Positions 49,176 to 51,719 of a DNA stretch of 51,719 bases are shown piece by piece; position 1 is the first letter of the stretch, and each line of letters starts with the position of its first letter. Source of the stretch: Clostridia bacterium (lineage in GTDB: Bacteria > Bacillota > Clostridia > Oscillospirales > CAG-272); NCBI GenBank assembly GCA_900767415.1, contig CAAFYZ010000039.1, positions 1 to 51,719 of the forward strand, written 5' to 3'. The position numbers and the translations under genes are program-made. The notes beneath the pieces were generated by a model. The model ran no database searches, was not told the origin of the DNA, and saw only the letters and a program-made list of their open reading frames with translations.

Positions 49176-49294
49176 TGTAGCGTAAATTCAGGAGTACTCC
49201 TCTTTTCGTCACAGACGAAAAGATATTCTTAACAGGAAAAAGCAAGACGGAAGTTGTCTGAATCGACAATTACGGGAACTTGCGGGAGAGAAGA

Positions 49295-50989
49295 ATGAGA
49301 GAGAATTTATATCGTGAATTGCTGAAAAAATATTGCGACGCTTTAATTTCTTTGCAGGATAAAAGCGACGACAAGGCATTGAAAGGCGGGATATATTGCC
49401 GCGCGTGCAAGAATATACACGGCAGATGTCCCGACGCGGTATATGGTTTTGTTGTTGCCGCAAAAACTTTCGGTGACGAAAAGTATTTACAAGCGGCGAA
49501 AGACGTTTTTGCTTACGGAGAAAATTTGCTTTGCGACGACGGCGGTATGTATAACGACGCGCAAACGACGTGGAGATATACGACGACATTTCATCAGACA
49601 GCCGTCATAGAAGCACTCAGAGCGGGTTCGCAGATATTGGACAAGACAACGAAGTCGGCATTTGAAAACAGAGCAAGAAGAATGGCGAAATGGCTGTATG
49701 AAAATCTCGACGAACATTCGCCCGCAAACATCAATTACGCAACGACAAACGGCTTGGCGTTGGCTTTATCGGGGAAGTATTTTCACGAGCAAAAATATCT
49801 TGACAGAGCGAAACGTTTAATTGCTTATGCGATGAACCATATCAGCGAAAGCGGCTTTTTGTACGGGGAGAGTAAACCTCACGATAAAATTTCCGGCAAA
49901 GGTTGCAAGTCGATAGATATAGGATATAACGTAGAGGAATCTGTTCCCGCGCTTGTTAAATACGCATACGAAGTTGATGAAAAAGATTTGAAAGAAAAAC
50001 TTGTTGACGTAGTCAGGGCGCATCTTGATTTTATGTTCCCCGACGGCGGTTGGGATAATAGTTTCGGGAACCGCAACAATAAGTGGACATATTGGGGTTC
50101 GAGAACTTCCGACGGCTGCGCACCTATGTTTCTGCTCCTCGCAGATAAAGATCCTGCGTTTGCCGAAGCGGCTTACAGAAATGCCGAAATGCTCGATAAA
50201 TGTACGGTAGACGGGTTTTTGTATGGCGGACCGCATTATTATAAGCGCGGGGAATACGCTTGCACGCATCACACATTCGAGCATATCAATTCGCTTGCGT
50301 TTGCTGTAGATCATATAGATGAAAAATATTTGTCGCCGAAGAGGACTGCGATTCCGTCGGATAGTACAAACTTATTCAGATATTATCCCGTGGTGAGGAC
50401 GTTCAAAATAGCGAAAGGCGACTATCTTGCGACGGTAACCGATTACGATTTCGATCTGATTTTCGGCGGACACGCGACCGGCGGAACGCTGACAGCATTA
50501 TATAACAGAAAAATCGGACCTATGATCATGGGGTCGGTTACGGATTATATTCTTGTCGAACCGACGAATATGCAACAGGTGAAAGACAGAGAAAATCACA
50601 GGAGTCTGCTTCCGAGACTTGTAAAAACCGTTGACGATAAGGAATATTCTTCGACTTTTTATCTTCAAGCGGAAATGAAGGGGATAGAGGTAAAGGACGG
50701 ATACAGAATTTCCGCTACGACAGGGCTTTCGACGAATAAAGGCGAAAACTTGTCTTCGGCAAAACCGAAGATAGAATACGTATTGACGGAAAACGGGTTG
50801 AAAATTTCAATAAGCCGCGCGGAAGGGTTGAAATTTTCATTGCCGCTTATCGGCGGAAACGTAAAAATTACCGGCGGAGAAATAGAAAATAAAAAAGAGA
50901 TTTTCTTCCTTACGGGCGGATTTATCGCGCAGGAATATAGGATTATCCCGAATTGCGACGGGAAGATAGAATGTATCGTAACAGCATAG
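49295..50989 (+). CDS. Predicted (alpha/alpha)-barrel carbohydrate-active protein, AT-rich insertion
   Basis: The 564-residue protein has no signal peptide. Residues 1-350 are helical repeats with motifs typical of six-hairpin glycosidases and lyases: CPDAVYGFVVAAKTFGDEKY (about 45-64), DDGGMYNDAQTTWRYTTTFH (about 86-105), DIGYNVEESVPALVKYAYEV and PDGGWDNSFGNRNNKWTYWG (about 249-268). A beta-rich C-terminal region follows (about 370-564), as in heparinase II/III-like or GH-type proteins. I cannot name the family. The ATG at 49295 follows GGGAG; a TTG five codons earlier is less likely. The DNA is AT-richer and uses more A/T-ending codons than neighbouring genes, and lies next to a tRNA, suggesting acquisition by transfer. 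Confidence 0.7.
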   Translation: MRENLYRELLKKYCDALISLQDKSDDKALKGGIYCRACKNIHGRCPDAVYGFVVAAKTFGDEKYLQAAKDVFAYGENLLCDDGGMYNDAQTTWRYTTTFHQTAVIEALRAGSQILDKTTKSAFENRARRMAKWLYENLDEHSPANINYATTNGLALALSGKYFHEQKYLDRAKRLIAYAMNHISESGFLYGESKPHDKISGKGCKSIDIGYNVEESVPALVKYAYEVDEKDLKEKLVDVVRAHLDFMFPDGGWDNSFGNRNNKWTYWGSRTSDGCAPMFLLLADKDPAFAEAAYRNAEMLDKCTVDGFLYGGPHYYKRGEYACTHHTFEHINSLAFAVDHIDEKYLSPKRTAIPSDSTNLFRYYPVVRTFKIAKGDYLATVTDYDFDLIFGGHATGGTLTALYNRKIGPMIMGSVTDYILVEPTNMQQVKDRENHRSLLPRLVKTVDDKEYSSTFYLQAEMKGIEVKDGYRISATTGLSTNKGENLSSAKPKIEYVLTENGLKISISRAEGLKFSLPLIGGNVKITGGEIENKKEIFFLTGGFIAQEYRIIPNCDGKIECIVTA

Positions 50990-51164
50990 TGTGCGGATGC
51001 GATATGATACACATCGGAATGGAGGGAGCGAAGTCCGGCAGTGATTCCGAAAAGCATTTGTGCGGGAAGTGATACCCGATAACGACAGCGTAACGATGCC
51101 CTATAACTTTACCGAGCATTCTGCAAAAGATAGAGTTACGCAGAAAACAATACCAAACGTGCAA
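50990..51164. other. Intergenic spacer with no identified feature
   Basis: Between the barrel gene and the hairpins at 51165-51258 I see no ribosome-binding-site-supported frame, tRNA or clear repeat. It could be degraded coding sequence of the AT-rich segment. Confidence 0.3.
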
Positions 51165-51189
51165 AGGCAGTCCCGAAAAAAGACTGCCT
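51165..51189 (+). terminator. Weak hairpin, possible terminator of the barrel gene
   Basis: AGGCAGTC (51165-51172) pairs with GACTGCCT (51182-51189) over a 9-nt A-rich loop. No T-run follows, and it lies 175 bp after the stop. Confidence 0.35.
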
Positions 51190-51218
51190 ACAATAAAATT
51201 TGTGTTCGTATCAATGCC

Positions 51219-51258
51219 AAACAGAAAGCAGACGCCGTTCGGCGTCTGCTTTCTGTTT
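51219..51258. terminator. Strong hairpin terminator downstream of the HMA gene
   Basis: AAACAGAAAGCAGACGCC (51219-51236) pairs perfectly with 51241-51258 over a 4-nt loop. It follows the minus-strand HMA gene by 32 bp and can also stop plus-strand transcription. Confidence 0.75.
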
Positions 51259-51290
51259 CTCCGAAGAGATTCAAACGTGCGGATAAGGTA

Positions 51291-51548
51291 TTACTTCTTC
51301 AAAAACGAAAACAGCCCTTTTTTCTCATACGGAACCGCACGGATGTCTCCCACCGTATAGCCGGTGGCGTCGATGGCGGCACGCAGGGCGTCCTCGTCAA
51401 GCGGCTCACAAGAGAGGATAACGGTCTCTCCCTTCGTATGGGAGGACGAGACTTTTTTCACGGGGAACGCCGCGCGAATCGTGTCGTTGACGTGTGCCTC
51501 GCACATGGAGCATGCCATGCCGGAAATTTTGACAGTTGTCTGGATCAT
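51291..51548 (-). CDS. Heavy-metal-associated (HMA) domain protein, CopZ-like
   Basis: The 85-residue single-domain protein has the metal-binding loop GMACSMC (Cys13 and Cys16) typical of Cu(I) chaperones, followed by EAHVNDTIRAA. A second conserved region carries PLDEDALRAAIDATGYTVGD. The C-terminus ends in a basic/aromatic tail (EKKGLFSFLKK). Its ATG overlaps the preceding stop by one base (TGATG), so it is coupled to the upstream gene. Copper is the likely ligand from family knowledge; the local context does not prove it. Confidence 0.88.
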   Translation of the reverse strand: MIQTTVKISGMACSMCEAHVNDTIRAAFPVKKVSSSHTKGETVILSCEPLDEDALRAAIDATGYTVGDIRAVPYEKKGLFSFLKK

Positions 51549-51719
51549 CAGAAATCATCCTTTCTTATTTTCTTTTTATATCTGCAGTCGCAGTACGGTC
51601 CGCCGGAAGCGAGGGTATACTGCCGCATAAAATCTGACACGCCGCCTGCTTCGCTCATGGTGTAGTCCAGATGGCACAGGGCGGGTGTCAGGTCGTACAG
51701 CCCCAGTTCCTTCATCAGC
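51548..51719 (-). CDS. C-terminal part of a probable L-2-amino-thiazoline-4-carboxylate hydrolase family protein
   Basis: The minus-strand frame is open to the window edge and stops at TGA (51550-51548). The visible 56 residues include CHLDYTMSEAGG and YTLASGGPYCDCRYKKK. This matches the C-terminus of the L-2-amino-thiazoline-4-carboxylic acid hydrolase (PF14196) family as recalled; the CDC ending is characteristic. Most of the protein lies outside the window, so the call is tentative. It is translationally coupled to the HMA gene. Confidence 0.5.
   Translation of the reverse strand, partial: LMKELGLYDLTPALCHLDYTMSEAGGVSDFMRQYTLASGGPYCDCRYKKKIRKDDF

Noticed and set aside
51060..51665. 201-codon plus-strand frame across the HMA gene
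   Set aside because: It has no ribosome binding site, runs through two hairpin terminators, and lies opposite the clear minus-strand HMA gene.

Overview
The window looks like the chromosome of an uncultured, probably gut-dwelling, Clostridia-class Bacillota. The evidence is the Bacillus/Clostridium-type gene order nusB-xseA-xseB-tlyA-argR-recN, the presence of whiA, mecA, a ClpE-like ATPase, ECF S-components and a DUF6514-like protein, fairly GC-rich genes, and SigA-type promoters. No phage, plasmid or CRISPR module is visible. Species-level placement is not possible from sequence reading alone.

Layout. Positions 1-475 hold the 3' end of an unidentified gene and a 46-residue peptide gene. 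Positions 476-1510 are a non-coding repeat cluster: a 72-bp tandem repeat, a near-perfect 20-bp hairpin, an 84-bp repeat with a palindromic core, and a 138-bp MITE-like element. Positions 1573-2169 carry the preQ1 transporter queT behind a structured leader. mecA (+) converges with no gap on a minus-strand operon plsY-methyltransferase-tsaE-tsaB-rpiB. A divergent promoter pair at 6720-6785 serves that operon and a short queG-like gene. Positions 7929-9913 hold a DUF6514-like gene, an acyl-ACP thioesterase and a two-gene thioredoxin/ferredoxin-thioredoxin-reductase-like operon.

Positions 10114-15249 encode a 1711-residue secreted, membrane-anchored repeat protein. Its cytoplasmic tail resembles the C-terminal part of ribosomal protein uL15, and it is the most unusual gene here. 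An ECF S-component, a RluA-type pseudouridine synthase, an AlaX-type editing protein and a minus-strand unit (membrane protein-traX-tRNA-Leu) follow. Positions 19434-31745 are one long plus-strand housekeeping run: nusB, a TsaD paralogue, xseA, xseB, tlyA, nadK, argR, recN, murB, whiA, dnaE. Then come cvpA, the ClpE-like ATPase and an Mrp/NBP35 ATPase.

Positions 35766-39830 are a complete polyamine ABC transporter operon (potA-B-C-D, minus strand). Next are a site-2-protease-like gene, a BspA-like leucine-rich-repeat lipoprotein, a BirA-like protein lacking signature residues, proS, an aspartate aminotransferase, a TetR regulator, a nitroreductase and tRNA-Ser(CGA). Downstream of that tRNA is an AT-richer segment with one predicted carbohydrate-active (alpha/alpha)-barrel protein. 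The window ends in an HMA copper-chaperone-like gene and the 3' end of a probable thiazoline-carboxylate-hydrolase-family gene.

Functional links: translation fidelity and tRNA modification recur (TsaB, TsaE, TsaD-like, QueT, QueG, AlaX, RluA, TlyA, ProS). MecA and the ClpE-like ATPase are a plausible adaptor/unfoldase pair. Three genes encode surface or lipid-anchored proteins. Promoters repeatedly show TTGCAA-N17-TATAAT, often with an extended -10.
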